64,000 bases of DNA from Amycolatopsis sp. CA-230715 (GCF_018736145.1 NZ_CP059997.1:6261501-6325500), one strand, 5' to 3'. Positions 8,221 through 16,260 are shown, numbered from the stretch's first letter. Notes: generated by a model from the letters alone, not told the origin. Made by a program: numbers and translations.

Positions 8221-9210
8221 ATGCTGACGCTGACCTTCACCGCGGAGGACGCGCTGCGCACGAGGCTCGCGATCTCCCCGTTGTGGGAGGTCGTCGCCGC
8301 GGTGCGGGCGATGCGGGACCCGTCGCGGCACTCGTTGCACCTGCCGTGGGTGGTGGCCTCCCGCGCCGCGCTGGCGGGTGCCGACATCGGCCTGCTCACC
8401 GACCTGGTGACCCGGTCCGCCCGCACCCCGGACTTCGTCACGGTGCCGCCCGAAACACCCGTCGCGGAGCTGGCCGACGAAGTGAAGCGGCTCCGCGGGG
8501 TCGCCCCGGCACAGGTCCGCGCGGACCTCGACGCCAGCGGCGTGCGGCGCAGCCCGGCGGTGCGCGCGCTGTACGAAGATCCGGAGCAGGGCCTGGATGA
8601 CCTGGCCGCGGCCGTCGAACGGTTCTGGTCCGCCGCGCTCGAACCGCACTGGCCCCGGCTGCGAGGGCTGCTCGAAGCGGACGTGTTCTACCGCGCGCGG
8701 AAGATCGCCTCCGGCGGTGCGCGCGCGTTGTTCGCCGACGTGCACGCCGACGTCCGGTGGGAGGCGGGCACGGTCCGCGTCACGCACCGGCCGTATTCGC
8801 ACGTCCGGTCCGCACGGGGTCGCGGGCTGGTGCTCGTCCCGTCGATCTTCGCGTGGCCGCAGGTGTTCACGCTGACCGCCGAGCCGTGGCAGCCGACGCT
8901 GTTCTACCCCGCGCGCGGGGTGGGCACCCTGTGGGAACGCGACGACGGCGCGGCGGACGCGCTCGCGGGCGTGCTCGGCGCCGGGCGCGCACGGCTGCTG
9001 GCGCTGCTCGACAGCCCGGCGACCACCACCGAACTGGCCGCTCGAACGGGCATGACGACCGGGGGCGTTTCGCAGCACCTCGCCGCGCTGCGCGCCGCCG
9101 GGCTCGCGGTCGGCAGGCGGGAGGGCAGGCAGGTGTTCTCCGCGCGAACGGACCTCGGCGACGCACTCGTGGCCGCGAGCACCGAAAACCGGGCTACTCT
9201 GGGAAAATGA
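8221..9210 (+). CDS. ArsR-like winged-helix transcriptional regulator with large N-terminal domain
   Basis: The 329-residue product has a C-terminal winged helix (about residues 255-320: LLALLDSPATTTELAARTGM, then GGVSQHLAALRAAGLAVGRR) preceded by about 240 residues that match the DUF5937-type N-terminal domain seen in many actinobacterial ArsR-like regulators. It probably senses a small molecule and controls the divergent MFS gene. ATG 8221 lies only 3 bp after the palindrome and has no ribosome binding site, so the mRNA may be leaderless. Its stop overlaps the start of the 47-codon gene by 4 nt. Confidence 0.87.
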   Translation: MLTLTFTAEDALRTRLAISPLWEVVAAVRAMRDPSRHSLHLPWVVASRAALAGADIGLLTDLVTRSARTPDFVTVPPETPVAELADEVKRLRGVAPAQVRADLDASGVRRSPAVRALYEDPEQGLDDLAAAVERFWSAALEPHWPRLRGLLEADVFYRARKIASGGARALFADVHADVRWEAGTVRVTHRPYSHVRSARGRGLVLVPSIFAWPQVFTLTAEPWQPTLFYPARGVGTLWERDDGAADALAGVLGAGRARLLALLDSPATTTELAARTGMTTGGVSQHLAALRAAGLAVGRREGRQVFSARTDLGDALVAASTENRATLGK

Positions 9211-9350
9211 CGGAACAGGGACGGTGGGAGAAGCTACCGGAGCGGGTCCTCCCCGAAGAGATGGTCACCACGCAGGCCGTCGCGCCCGGTGCCGATTCGA
9301 CGCCGGAGGCCGATCTCGAACGCTACTGGGCCGCGCAGGAACAGAACTAG
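9207..9350 (+). CDS. Small hypothetical protein, 47 aa
   Basis: ATG 9207 overlaps the TGA of the regulator gene (ATGA), which suggests translational coupling. The peptide is acidic and hydrophilic, beginning MTEQGRWEKLPERVLPEEMV and ending with DLERYWAAQEQN. It has no membrane segment and no cysteines. I do not recognise the family. The good start overlap and the ordinary GC-rich codon usage support a real gene rather than chance, but a shadow frame cannot be fully excluded. Confidence 0.6.
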   Translation: MTEQGRWEKLPERVLPEEMVTTQAVAPGADSTPEADLERYWAAQEQN

Positions 9351-9394
9351 CTTCGCGGCGAGCGCCTCCTTCCGGTGGGGGCGCTTTGTTGCCT

Positions 9395-9430
9395 GCCCTG
9401 ATGGTCACCTTGACGGCACTCAACGCCGTG
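9395..9430. repeat. Intergenic hairpin repeat, degraded copy
   Basis: GCCCTGATGG (9395-9404) and CCTTGACGGC (9408-9417) are degraded arms of the hairpin family described at 12078-12204. They are followed by the family linker CACTCAACGCC and a truncated start of a next unit (GTG at 9428). The unit does not continue; about 37 bp later the IS element begins. Confidence 0.65.
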
Positions 9431-9467
9431 TCGTGTCTCGGTAGTTCTGCCGCAGGTTTGTCTCGGT

Positions 9468-10763
9468 TGTTGTGACACAGGTTAGGCGGCTGGGGTGAGT
9501 TGGCCTTGGTAGGTCTTGGTGTGGTCGAGGTGGATGTGGCCGATCGGGTCGCCGTCGCTGGTGTAGGCGGTGGCCCGGTCGCTGTCACGGATGATGGTGA
9601 TGGTGTGTCCGGCGTGGGCGGTGCCGATCCGTAGCCGGGCGTGTTTGCCGAGGTTGACCGTGCCGGTGGTGCTGACTTTGAGGCGGTGCACGGTGGCGTC
9701 GTCCTGGACGGGCAGGTGCTGGGGTCCGCCGTGGCTGTCGCTGGTGGTCCAGGCATGGGTGGGGGTTTGCCGGCCAAGGGCGCTGTGGCGGCGGTGGTTG
9801 TAGTGCTCGCGGTAGACCTCGAGCAGGGTGCGGAGTTCGGTCAGGGTCGCGGGTTGGATGGGTTGGTGATCCAGCCAGCGTTTGAAGGTCTGGTGGTGGC
9901 GTTCGACCTTGCCGCAGGTCTGCGGGTGGTAGGGGCTGGAATGGATCAGCCTGCAGCCGTGGCCGGTGACGGTGCGGGCGAACGCCGATGGCCCGGCGTT
10001 GGGGTGGCGGCCGCGTGAGGTGAACGCGGATCCGTTGTCGGACAACACGATCGCGGGCGCACCATGGTCGGTGATGGCCGCGGTGATCGCGGTGATCGCG
10101 GCACGGGAGGTTTCGGCCTCGGCGGCGTGATTGGCCACCAGCATGCGCGTGCAGTCGTCGAGGACCTCGAACACCACCACCGTGGCCCCGCCGGCGAGGA
10201 TGACCTCGGTGGCGTCGATCTGGTAGCAGTCCCGCGGCCGGGCATAGCTGAACCGACGGTAGGAGGACCGGGGCCGCTTACGGGGGTTGGACTCGGCCAG
10301 CCCGTGCCGGGACAGGATCCGGTTGATCGTGGCCCGCGACGGGACAGGCCAGCCCCGTCCGGCCCAGTCCCGCTCGGCGGCCAACTCCAGAAGCCGATCG
10401 CGGATCGGGTCCGCCCCGTTGTCCGGTTTCAGCTCCTTCCGCAGCCGCAGCACGACAGCCACGACCGGCTCCGCCGTAGCATGCCGCACGGTCTTGGGCC
10501 GGGTCGACCGCCGCCGCCACTGCCCCTCGGCCTGGATCCGGGCACGGTGCCGATAGAACGTCCGCCTATCGACACCATGCTCCCGGCACCACGCCGACAC
10601 GTTCTCAACCGGCACTTCAGCCGTCAGCATCGCGTCCACGAATCGCATGATCGTCCCATTCCGCGTCATGGCCCTCACCACAACGCCGGTCAGGCGGCAG
10701 ATCATGCAACATCACCCGACCCGGGTGTGTCACATGCTGCGATACACAAACTGTGTCAAAACA
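9468..10763 (-). mobile_element. IS481-type insertion sequence, about 1.3 kb
   Basis: One transposase gene nearly fills the element. Imperfect terminal inverted repeats are visible: TGTTGTGACACAGGTT at 9468-9483 and, on the other strand, TGTTTTGACACAGTTT at 10763-10748 (14 of 16 match). The transposase stop lies inside the left repeat, as in many IS481 members. I see no clear target duplication. Copies of the intergenic hairpin repeat lie on both sides. Confidence 0.75.
9482..10669 (-). CDS. IS481 family transposase
   Basis: The 395-residue product has an N-terminal helix-turn-helix (VSAWCREHGVDRRTFYRHR) and an rve integrase core. The DDE triad is readable as YQIDATEV, then LSDNGSAF about 65 residues later, then QTCGKVERHHQ about 35 residues further on. 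The C-terminal part (TPTHAW and beyond) is typical of IS481 enzymes. The frame is intact, so the element may be active. ATG 10669 follows GTGAGG and is preferred; an ATG at 10705 adds 12 residues but has no ribosome binding site. Confidence 0.92.
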   Translation of the reverse strand: MTRNGTIMRFVDAMLTAEVPVENVSAWCREHGVDRRTFYRHRARIQAEGQWRRRSTRPKTVRHATAEPVVAVVLRLRKELKPDNGADPIRDRLLELAAERDWAGRGWPVPSRATINRILSRHGLAESNPRKRPRSSYRRFSYARPRDCYQIDATEVILAGGATVVVFEVLDDCTRMLVANHAAEAETSRAAITAITAAITDHGAPAIVLSDNGSAFTSRGRHPNAGPSAFARTVTGHGCRLIHSSPYHPQTCGKVERHHQTFKRWLDHQPIQPATLTELRTLLEVYREHYNHRRHSALGRQTPTHAWTTSDSHGGPQHLPVQDDATVHRLKVSTTGTVNLGKHARLRIGTAHAGHTITIIRDSDRATAYTSDGDPIGHIHLDHTKTYQGQLTPAA

Positions 10764-10778
10764 GCTGATACTGAACAC

Positions 10779-10875
10779 GGCACTCAACGCCGCGAAGGTG
10801 GCCTTCACGGCATGAGGAAAGCGGGGCGTGCTATGCCCTGAAGGTGGCCATCAGGGCGCTGAGCGCCGCGAAGTC
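10779..10875. repeat. Intergenic hairpin repeat cluster, two units
   Basis: Unit 1 spans 10789-10811 (arms GCCGCGAAGG and CCTTCACGGC, one mismatch). Unit 2 spans 10835-10857 (arms GCCCTGAAGG and CCATCAGGGC, one mismatch). The linker GCACTCAACGCC precedes unit 1, and a partial third unit (GCGCCGCGAAGTCGGCC) follows. Apart from the repeat, the 212 bp between the IS and the XRE gene show nothing else. Confidence 0.8.
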
Positions 10876-10975
10876 GGCCCTCGCTCGAATTGCGCGCGGA
10901 GCAAGGCGTGCTCCCTTGGGGTGGAGGCGCGCGGCAATACCGGGTGCGCTGCTCCGGCGCCGTTAGCTTGGGCCC

Positions 10976-11860
10976 ATGCCCTACAAGCCATCGGACGCCC
11001 GCCGTCGCTAACTCGGTGTCGAACTCCGAAGACGGCGTGAGCTGGCCGGATTGAACGGTCTAGATCTGGCGAAACGAACGGGATGGTCGCAGAGCACGGT
11101 CTCGCGGATCGAGTCCGGTCAGGGGCCGGTCTCCGAAGTCAGTGTGACCACCTATCTGGCTCACTGCGGAGTCTCCGCACCTGATGTGACCGATGTGTTG
11201 GCACTCGCGAAGGAGACCGAAGACGGCTATCTCGTTCGGCGCAAGGTGCTCCGTACGCTGATCTTGCACGAGACGACCGCTAGGTCGATCCGGTCGGCCG
11301 CACCCTTGATCGTGCCGGGGCTGCTGCAGACCGAGGGGTACGCCCGGGTGATGATGGGCTCGGCCGACAGCGTCGACCAGGCGACGGTCGACTCGCGCGT
11401 GGCCGTGCGAATGGAACGACAGAGCCTGCTCAAAAGGTGGAATCCGCCTGCGTTCGTCTATTTCATTTACGAGGCCGCGCTTCGGTGCCCCGTCGGCACG
11501 AACCGTGTGATGAACGAACAAATGCTCCATCTGGCGTTTCTGGCCGACCGTCCGCAGGTCACCCTCAGGGTCGTGCCTTTCGCGGATGGCGCAGTGGCGG
11601 CCGCTATCGGTCAGTTCACACTGATGGACTTCGCCGACCACGGGCCCGTGCTCTATTCGGAGAACATCTTCGCATCGTTGTTCGTCGAGAACCCCGAAGA
11701 CATTCAATTTGCCAAGGGGTACCTCGCCGAGTTGGACGCCGTGGCGCTGAGCGCGGAAGAGTCGCGCGAGTTTCTTGTACGCTGTGCCGGGGACTACGAT
11801 CGACCAGACGAAGGAGCCCTCAATGTCCGGCGGGCACACCCCAGTTTGGCGGAAGAGTAG
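10976..11860 (+). pseudogene. XRE-family regulator (HTH plus DUF5753), interrupted by an in-frame stop
   Basis: The natural frame begins at ATG 10976 (MPYKPSDARRR), meets TAA at 11009-11011 and continues with LGVELRRRRELAG and the helix-turn-helix AKRTGWSQSTVSRIESGQG. A single C-to-T change from CAA (Gln, giving RRQLG) would explain the stop. The rest is intact: a DUF5753 ligand-type domain with APLIVPGLLQTEGYARVMM and a C-terminal ALSAEESREFLVRCAGDYD. A TTG at 11051 could restart translation but would lose the first helix of the DNA-binding domain. The partner DUF397 gene overlaps its 3' end. I infer a recently inactivated or impaired regulator. Confidence 0.72.
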
Positions 11861-12011
11861 CTACAGCAATCCGAAGGACGACTGCATCGAGGTTGCGCTG
11901 GTGGCGCCTGGTATCGCGGTTCGCGACTCGAAGTCGCCGACGGAAGGCGTCTTGCGCTTGTCGCCGAATGCTTGGCGCGTTTTCTTGCAGGCTCACCGGC
12001 GGATTGGCTGA
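11823..12011 (+). CDS. DUF397 protein
   Basis: The 62-residue product has the family pattern: WRKSSYSNPKDDCIEVA, then APGIAVRDSKSP and a C-terminal LRLSPNAWRVFLQA. DUF397 proteins pair with XRE/DUF5753 regulators in actinomycetes; some pairs act like toxin-antitoxin or developmental switches (BldB/WhiJ-type systems in Streptomyces), but the role here is unknown. The start is ATG 11823 with AAGGAG at 11810-11815, and it overlaps the end of the XRE gene by 38 bp. Its regulator appears disabled, so this gene may be an orphan. Confidence 0.88.
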   Translation: MSGGHTPVWRKSSYSNPKDDCIEVALVAPGIAVRDSKSPTEGVLRLSPNAWRVFLQAHRRIG

Positions 12012-12077
12012 CCAGAGCTGCTGCGTGCGGCTCTCCTCGGCCGCGCGCTTCCTACCCGGCTCTGGGCACTTTTGCTT

Positions 12078-12204
12078 GCCCTGAAGGCTCCCTTGACGGC
12101 ACTCAATGCCCTGAAGGTGGCCTTCAGGGCATCGGCTGCCCCACCCTACCCGGCGCGAGGGGAAGATTTGGGGCACTCAATGCCGTCATGGTGGCCTTCA
12201 CGGC
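12078..12204. repeat. Intergenic hairpin repeat cluster, three units
   Basis: Units lie at 12078-12100, 12108-12130 and 12182-12204. Unit 12108 is perfect: GCCCTGAAGG, loop TGG, CCTTCAGGGC. Unit 12182 carries GT/AC in place of CT/AG at stem positions 4-5. The linker CACTCAATGCC occurs before two of the units. The whole gap of 217 bp between DUF397 and pduO is made of this material plus a GC-rich spacer. Confidence 0.85.
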
Positions 12205-12228
12205 ATGAGAAGGGCCCTGCCTGCCCGG

Positions 12229-12810
12229 CTAGCTCGTCGCGTCGGTGCCGCCGGGTTGCCAGAGCACGTCGCCGTCCGGGTTCGCCAAGCGCGCCAGGAT
12301 GAACAGCAGGTCCGACAGGCGGTTCAGGTAGCGCACCGCCAGCACGTTCGTGTGCTCGGCGTCCGCTTCGACGAGTGCCCAGCCCGCGCGCTCGGCCCGC
12401 CTGGACACCGTGCGCGCCTGGTGCAGGAACGCCGCGCCGGGGGTGCCGCCGGGCAGGATGAACGAGGTCAGCTTCGGCAGGCGCTCGTTGAACTCGTCGC
12501 ACCAGCCTTCGAGCCGCTCCACATAGCGCTCGGTGATGCGCAGCGGGGGATAGGGAGGGTTTTCGACGATCGGCGCGCATAGGTCCGCGCCGACGTCGAA
12601 GAGGTCGTTCTGGACCGCGCGCAGCACGGTCGCGATCTCGTCGGTGAGCCCGCCGACCGCGATCGCGAGGCCGATCACCGAATTCGTCTCGTCGACATCG
12701 GCGTAGGCGCCGAGCCGCGGGGAGGTTTTCGGGACGCGCGAGCCGTCCCCCAGCGCCGTGGTGCCGCTGTCGCCGACCTTCGTGTACACGCGGTTGATGC
12801 GTACGACCAT
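12229..12810 (-). CDS. pduO: Cob(I)alamin adenosyltransferase, PduO type
   Basis: The 193-residue product transfers the adenosyl group of ATP to cob(I)alamin, making adenosylcobalamin in the cytoplasm. The N-terminal ATP-binding motif reads INRVYTKVGDSGTTALGDG. The central and C-terminal signatures are also present: YADVDETNSVIGLA, SFILPGGTPGAAFLHQART and VRYLNRLSDLLFILAR. The start is ATG 12810. In M. tuberculosis the same gene (Rv1314c) lies between DUF2550 and murA, as here. The cofactor would serve the B12-dependent mutase at 18384. It is divergent from a TetR gene whose operators lie 28 bp upstream of its start. Confidence 0.93.
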   Translation of the reverse strand: MVVRINRVYTKVGDSGTTALGDGSRVPKTSPRLGAYADVDETNSVIGLAIAVGGLTDEIATVLRAVQNDLFDVGADLCAPIVENPPYPPLRITERYVERLEGWCDEFNERLPKLTSFILPGGTPGAAFLHQARTVSRRAERAGWALVEADAEHTNVLAVRYLNRLSDLLFILARLANPDGDVLWQPGGTDATS

Positions 12811-12837
12811 GCCGTGGAGTCTACGGGGTCGACAAAC

Positions 12838-12869
12838 TGTCGCACTATGACAGTTGTCGCAGTGCGACA
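12838..12869. promoter_or_regulatory. Tandem TetR-type operators
   Basis: TGTCGCAGTGCGACA at 12855-12869 is a perfect 7+1+7 palindrome. TGTCGCA-C-TATGACA at 12838-12852 is an imperfect copy whose centre is 17 bp away, so the two sites are closely phased. They lie 21 bp before the TetR start and 28 bp from the pduO start, so the regulator probably controls itself and perhaps pduO. Confidence 0.75.
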
Positions 12870-12889
12870 CGATTGCTATCGTGACGGCC

Positions 12890-13507
12890 ATGGGTGAAGC
12901 GGAAACCGGCTTGCGCGCGCGGAAGAAGGCGAAGACGCGGGACCTGATCATCGAGATCGCGGTGCGGCAGATCGTGTCCCGCGGCTACGGCGAGACCACG
13001 GTGGAGGGGATTTCCGCCGAGGCGGAGGTGTCGTCTCGCACGTTCTTCCGCTACTTCGCGGGCAAGGACGACGCCGCGCTCGCCGTGCTGGACCGGCTCG
13101 ACGAGGCGATGGCGTCGGCGTTCGAGGCGCGCCCGCCGGGAGAACCCGTGTTCGCCGGGCTGTGCGCCGCGCTTTCCTCGGCGTGGCGGGAATGCTGGGG
13201 CAAGCGGCTGGATCCCGTGCACGCCAAGCTGTTCCGGCTCGTCGGCGAGGAACCCGCGCTGCTGGCCGCCAACGCGCGGCGCGACGCCAGGCAGCGGGCA
13301 AGGCTGGTCGCGGTGGCGGCGACGCGGCCGGGGCTCGCGGGCGAACGGGCGCATCTGGCCGTCTCCGCGTTCGAAGGCGCGTTCCACGTGGCGGTCGACG
13401 CGTGGCGCGCCGAGGGCGGGGAATCGGTGGAATCCTTGCTGCGCCACGCGAAACGGTGCGTCGCGCTGGTGCCGGACGTGGTCGAAACCGCGGCGCGGCA
13501 CCCGTGA
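12890..13507 (+). CDS. TetR family transcriptional regulator
   Basis: The 205-residue product has an N-terminal TetR helix-turn-helix (RDLIIEIAVRQIVSRGYGET, then VEGISAEAEVSSRTFFRYFAGKDD) and a helical ligand-binding C-terminal domain. The start is ATG 12890; a GTG at 12881 is an alternative. The stop overlaps the GTG of the MFS gene by 4 nt (GTGA), so the regulator and transporter are co-translated. Two tandem TGTCGCA operators lie just upstream, consistent with autoregulation and drug-inducible export. Confidence 0.93.
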   Translation: MGEAETGLRARKKAKTRDLIIEIAVRQIVSRGYGETTVEGISAEAEVSSRTFFRYFAGKDDAALAVLDRLDEAMASAFEARPPGEPVFAGLCAALSSAWRECWGKRLDPVHAKLFRLVGEEPALLAANARRDARQRARLVAVAATRPGLAGERAHLAVSAFEGAFHVAVDAWRAEGGESVESLLRHAKRCVALVPDVVETAARHP

Positions 13508-14976
13508 GCGCGCCGAAGCCGCCCGCGCCGTGGGCCGCGCTGACCGCGGTCGTGCTCGGCGTGGTGATCGTCGCGCTCGACGGCACGATCGTGGCCGCTT
13601 CCAATCCGCGGCTGGGTGCCGAACTCGACGCGAGCCTCGGCGACCTGCAGTGGATCACCAACGGCTACCTGCTGGTGATGGCGCCCTCGATGGTGCTGGC
13701 GGGACGGATCGGCGACCGTTTCGGGCGGCGCCCGGTCTTTCTCGTCGGCGTGGCGGGGTTCGGCCTCGCCTCGATGGTCATCGGGTTCTCCGGCTCGGTC
13801 GAACTCGTACTGGTGGCGCGAGGTGCGCAGGGCTTCTTCGGCGGCCTCGTCATGACGAACTCGCTGGCGTTGCTGCGCGCCACCTTCCCCGCCGAACGCC
13901 TTCCCGCCGCGGTGTCGGTGTTCGGCGCGCTCGCCGCGTCCTCGATCGCGGCGGGGCCGATCGTCGGCGGCGTCGTGGTGGACCGGCTCGGCTGGCGATG
14001 GGCCTTCTTCGTCAACGCGCCGATCGCCGTGGCCTGCCTCGTGCTCGGACGGCGCGTGCTGCGCGCGCCGAGGCCGGACCACCCGCCCGCCTTCGACCTC
14101 GGCGGCGCCGTCCTGCTCACGGCCGCGCTGTCGTCGCTCGCCTACGGCCTCGTCCGTGCACCGGCTGCCGGATGGGACGACCTCGCGGTCGTCGGCGCGC
14201 TCGCCGCGTCGGTGCCGCTCGGCGTGGCGTTCGTGCTCGTCGAACGCCGCGCGCGTCACCCGCTCGTGCCGCTGCGCCTGTTCGCGGACCGCACGGTCAG
14301 CGCGGGTGTGGCGCTCACGGTCACCACCGATTTCGCGATGGTCGGGCTGCCGATCTTCGTGTCGCTGTTCATCCAGAAGGTGGACGGGCTGAGCCCGATC
14401 GAGGCGAGCCTGCGGCTGATCCCGCTCGGCGTGTTCGCCGTTCTCGGTTCGGCACTGGGCGCGCGCCTGCTGCCGAAGGTGGGTCGCCGCCCCGTGCTGC
14501 TCGGCGGCGCGCTCATGTCGGCGACCGGTTTCCTGCTGCTCACCGGGATCGGGCTGGGCAGCCCGTTCGCCCGGCTCGCGGTGCCGTTCGCGCTGCTGGG
14601 GTTCGGGCTGTCCCTGGTGATGAACTCGGCCATCCAAGCGGTGCTCGGCGGTGTCCCGGAGGCGGACGCCGGTGCCGCGGCCGGGGTCCAGCAGTCCGCC
14701 AACCAGGTCGGCGGACTGCTCGGCACCTCGGTGCTCGGTGCCGTGCTGGCCGGTGCCGCGGGTGCCCGTTTCGACGCGTCCGGCGGGCTGGCGGTGGCGC
14801 TCACCAGCGCCGCGAAAAACGGTTTCCTCGACGGCGTGCACGCCGTCATGTGGGTCGGCGCCGGAGTGTCCGCGCTCAGCTTCTGCCTCGCGTTGCTCGT
14901 CGCTCGGGAGAAGGTTTTCTTTGACGATCAAGGGAACGGCGCCCCGGAGATCGCGCGCTCACGGCGGCAGGCATGA
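13504..14976 (+). CDS. MFS drug transporter, DHA2 (14-TM) family
   Basis: The 490-residue product is an EmrB/QacA-type proton antiporter. The TM1 motif D-GTIV is present (IVALDGTIVAASNPRLGAEL), as are motif A (GRIGDRFGRRPVFLVGVAG) and WRWAFFVNAPIAV. About 14 hydrophobic segments are visible. GTG 13504 overlaps the TetR stop. It is part of the TetR-MFS pair inserted between pduO and murA, which are adjacent in M. tuberculosis. The exported compound is unknown. Confidence 0.92.
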   Translation: MSAPKPPAPWAALTAVVLGVVIVALDGTIVAASNPRLGAELDASLGDLQWITNGYLLVMAPSMVLAGRIGDRFGRRPVFLVGVAGFGLASMVIGFSGSVELVLVARGAQGFFGGLVMTNSLALLRATFPAERLPAAVSVFGALAASSIAAGPIVGGVVVDRLGWRWAFFVNAPIAVACLVLGRRVLRAPRPDHPPAFDLGGAVLLTAALSSLAYGLVRAPAAGWDDLAVVGALAASVPLGVAFVLVERRARHPLVPLRLFADRTVSAGVALTVTTDFAMVGLPIFVSLFIQKVDGLSPIEASLRLIPLGVFAVLGSALGARLLPKVGRRPVLLGGALMSATGFLLLTGIGLGSPFARLAVPFALLGFGLSLVMNSAIQAVLGGVPEADAGAAAGVQQSANQVGGLLGTSVLGAVLAGAAGARFDASGGLAVALTSAAKNGFLDGVHAVMWVGAGVSALSFCLALLVAREKVFFDDQGNGAPEIARSRRQA

Positions 14977-14985
14977 TTGACGCCC

Positions 14986-16260
14986 ATGAGCGAGCACTTC
15001 GACGTCCACGGCGGCGCACGGCTGGCAGGCGAAGTCGATGTGGTCGGAGCCAAGAACAGTGTGCTGAAGCTGATGGCCGCGGCGCTGCTGGCCGAAGGCA
15101 CCACCACGATCACCAACTGCCCCAAGATCCTGGACGTGCCCCTGATGGCCGACGTCCTGCGCAGCGTCGGGTGCGAGGTCGAGATCGACGGCGACACCGC
15201 CCGCATCACCACGCCTTCGGAGCTTTCGCACCGCGCGGATTCGGCGGCGATGGGCAAGCTGCGCGCGTCGGTGTGCGTGCTCGGGCCGCTCGTCGGCAGG
15301 CTCAAGCGCGCCGTGGTCGCGTTGCCCGGCGGCGACGCGATCGGCTCGCGGCCGCTCGACATGCACCAGAACGGGCTCCGCAAGCTCGGCGCCACCAGCA
15401 CCATCGAGCACGGGTGCGTGGTGGCGCAGGCCGACGGCCTGCACGGCGCGCAGATCTGGCTCGACTTCCCGAGCGTCGGCGCCACCGAGAACATCCTGAT
15501 GGCCGCCGTGCTCGCGGCGGGCACCACGGTGATCGACAACGCCGCGCGCGAGCCCGAGATCGCCGACATCTGCACGATGCTCACCGAAATGGGCGCCAAG
15601 ATCGAAGGCGCGGGCACCTCCACGCTGACGGTGCACGGCGTCGACGCGCTCCAGCCGACCGAGCACCGCGTCATCGGCGACCGGATCGTCGGCGCCACCT
15701 GGGCCTTCGCCGCCGCGATGACGCGGGGCGACCTGACCGTGCGCGGGGTCAACCCGCACCACCTCGACCTGGTGCTCGACAAGCTCCGCCTCGCGGGCGC
15801 GGAGATCACCACGTTCGACGACAAGGGTTTCCGCGTCGTGCAGGACGGCAGGCCGAAGTCGGTCGACTTCGTGACGCTGCCCTACCCCGGTTTCGCGACC
15901 GACCTGCAGCCGTTCGCGGTCGCGCTGTCCGCGGTCTCCGAGGGCACGTCGATGATCACGGAGAACGTCTACGAAGCGCGGTTCCGGTTCATCGAGGAGA
16001 TGGTGCGCCTGTCCGCCGACGCCAGGACGGACGGCCACCACGCGGTCGTGCGCGGCGTCGAAAAGCTTTCCAGCGCACCGGTGTGGGCGTCGGACATCCG
16101 CGCGGGCGCGGGGCTCGTGCTCGCCGGGCTGTGCGCCGACGGCACCACCGAGGTGTGGGACGTCTTCCACATCGACCGCGGGTACCCGCATTTCGTGGAG
16201 AACCTGAACCGCCTCGGCGCCACGATCGAACGCGTCACGGGAGAACCCGACCGCGCCTGA
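14986..16260 (+). CDS. murA: UDP-N-acetylglucosamine 1-carboxyvinyltransferase
   Basis: The 424-residue product transfers enolpyruvate from PEP to UDP-GlcNAc, the first committed step of peptidoglycan synthesis in the cytoplasm. The N-terminal GAKNSVLKLMAAALLA (K23 and N24) and later HHLDLVLDKLRLAG and RAGAGLVLAGL are typical. The active-site loop reads PGGDAIGSRPLD with Asp at residue 117 where E. coli has Cys115. The same Cys-to-Asp change makes M. tuberculosis MurA insensitive to fosfomycin. The start is ATG 14986, with TTG 14977 an alternative. Confidence 0.96.
   Translation: MSEHFDVHGGARLAGEVDVVGAKNSVLKLMAAALLAEGTTTITNCPKILDVPLMADVLRSVGCEVEIDGDTARITTPSELSHRADSAAMGKLRASVCVLGPLVGRLKRAVVALPGGDAIGSRPLDMHQNGLRKLGATSTIEHGCVVAQADGLHGAQIWLDFPSVGATENILMAAVLAAGTTVIDNAAREPEIADICTMLTEMGAKIEGAGTSTLTVHGVDALQPTEHRVIGDRIVGATWAFAAAMTRGDLTVRGVNPHHLDLVLDKLRLAGAEITTFDDKGFRVVQDGRPKSVDFVTLPYPGFATDLQPFAVALSAVSEGTSMITENVYEARFRFIEEMVRLSADARTDGHHAVVRGVEKLSSAPVWASDIRAGAGLVLAGLCADGTTEVWDVFHIDRGYPHFVENLNRLGATIERVTGEPDRA

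Noticed and set aside
9468..10763. Composite transposon carrying resistance genes
   Set aside because: There is only one IS element in the window and no matching partner copy, so the block cannot be called a composite transposon.
11051..11860. Intact XRE gene starting at TTG 11051
   Set aside because: No ribosome binding site precedes it and it would lose the first helix of the DNA-binding domain; the conserved start lies upstream, before the in-frame stop.
10779..12204. Possible CRISPR array in the repeat-rich regions
   Set aside because: The repeats are palindromic hairpins with irregular spacing and no unique spacers of constant length, and no cas genes are present.
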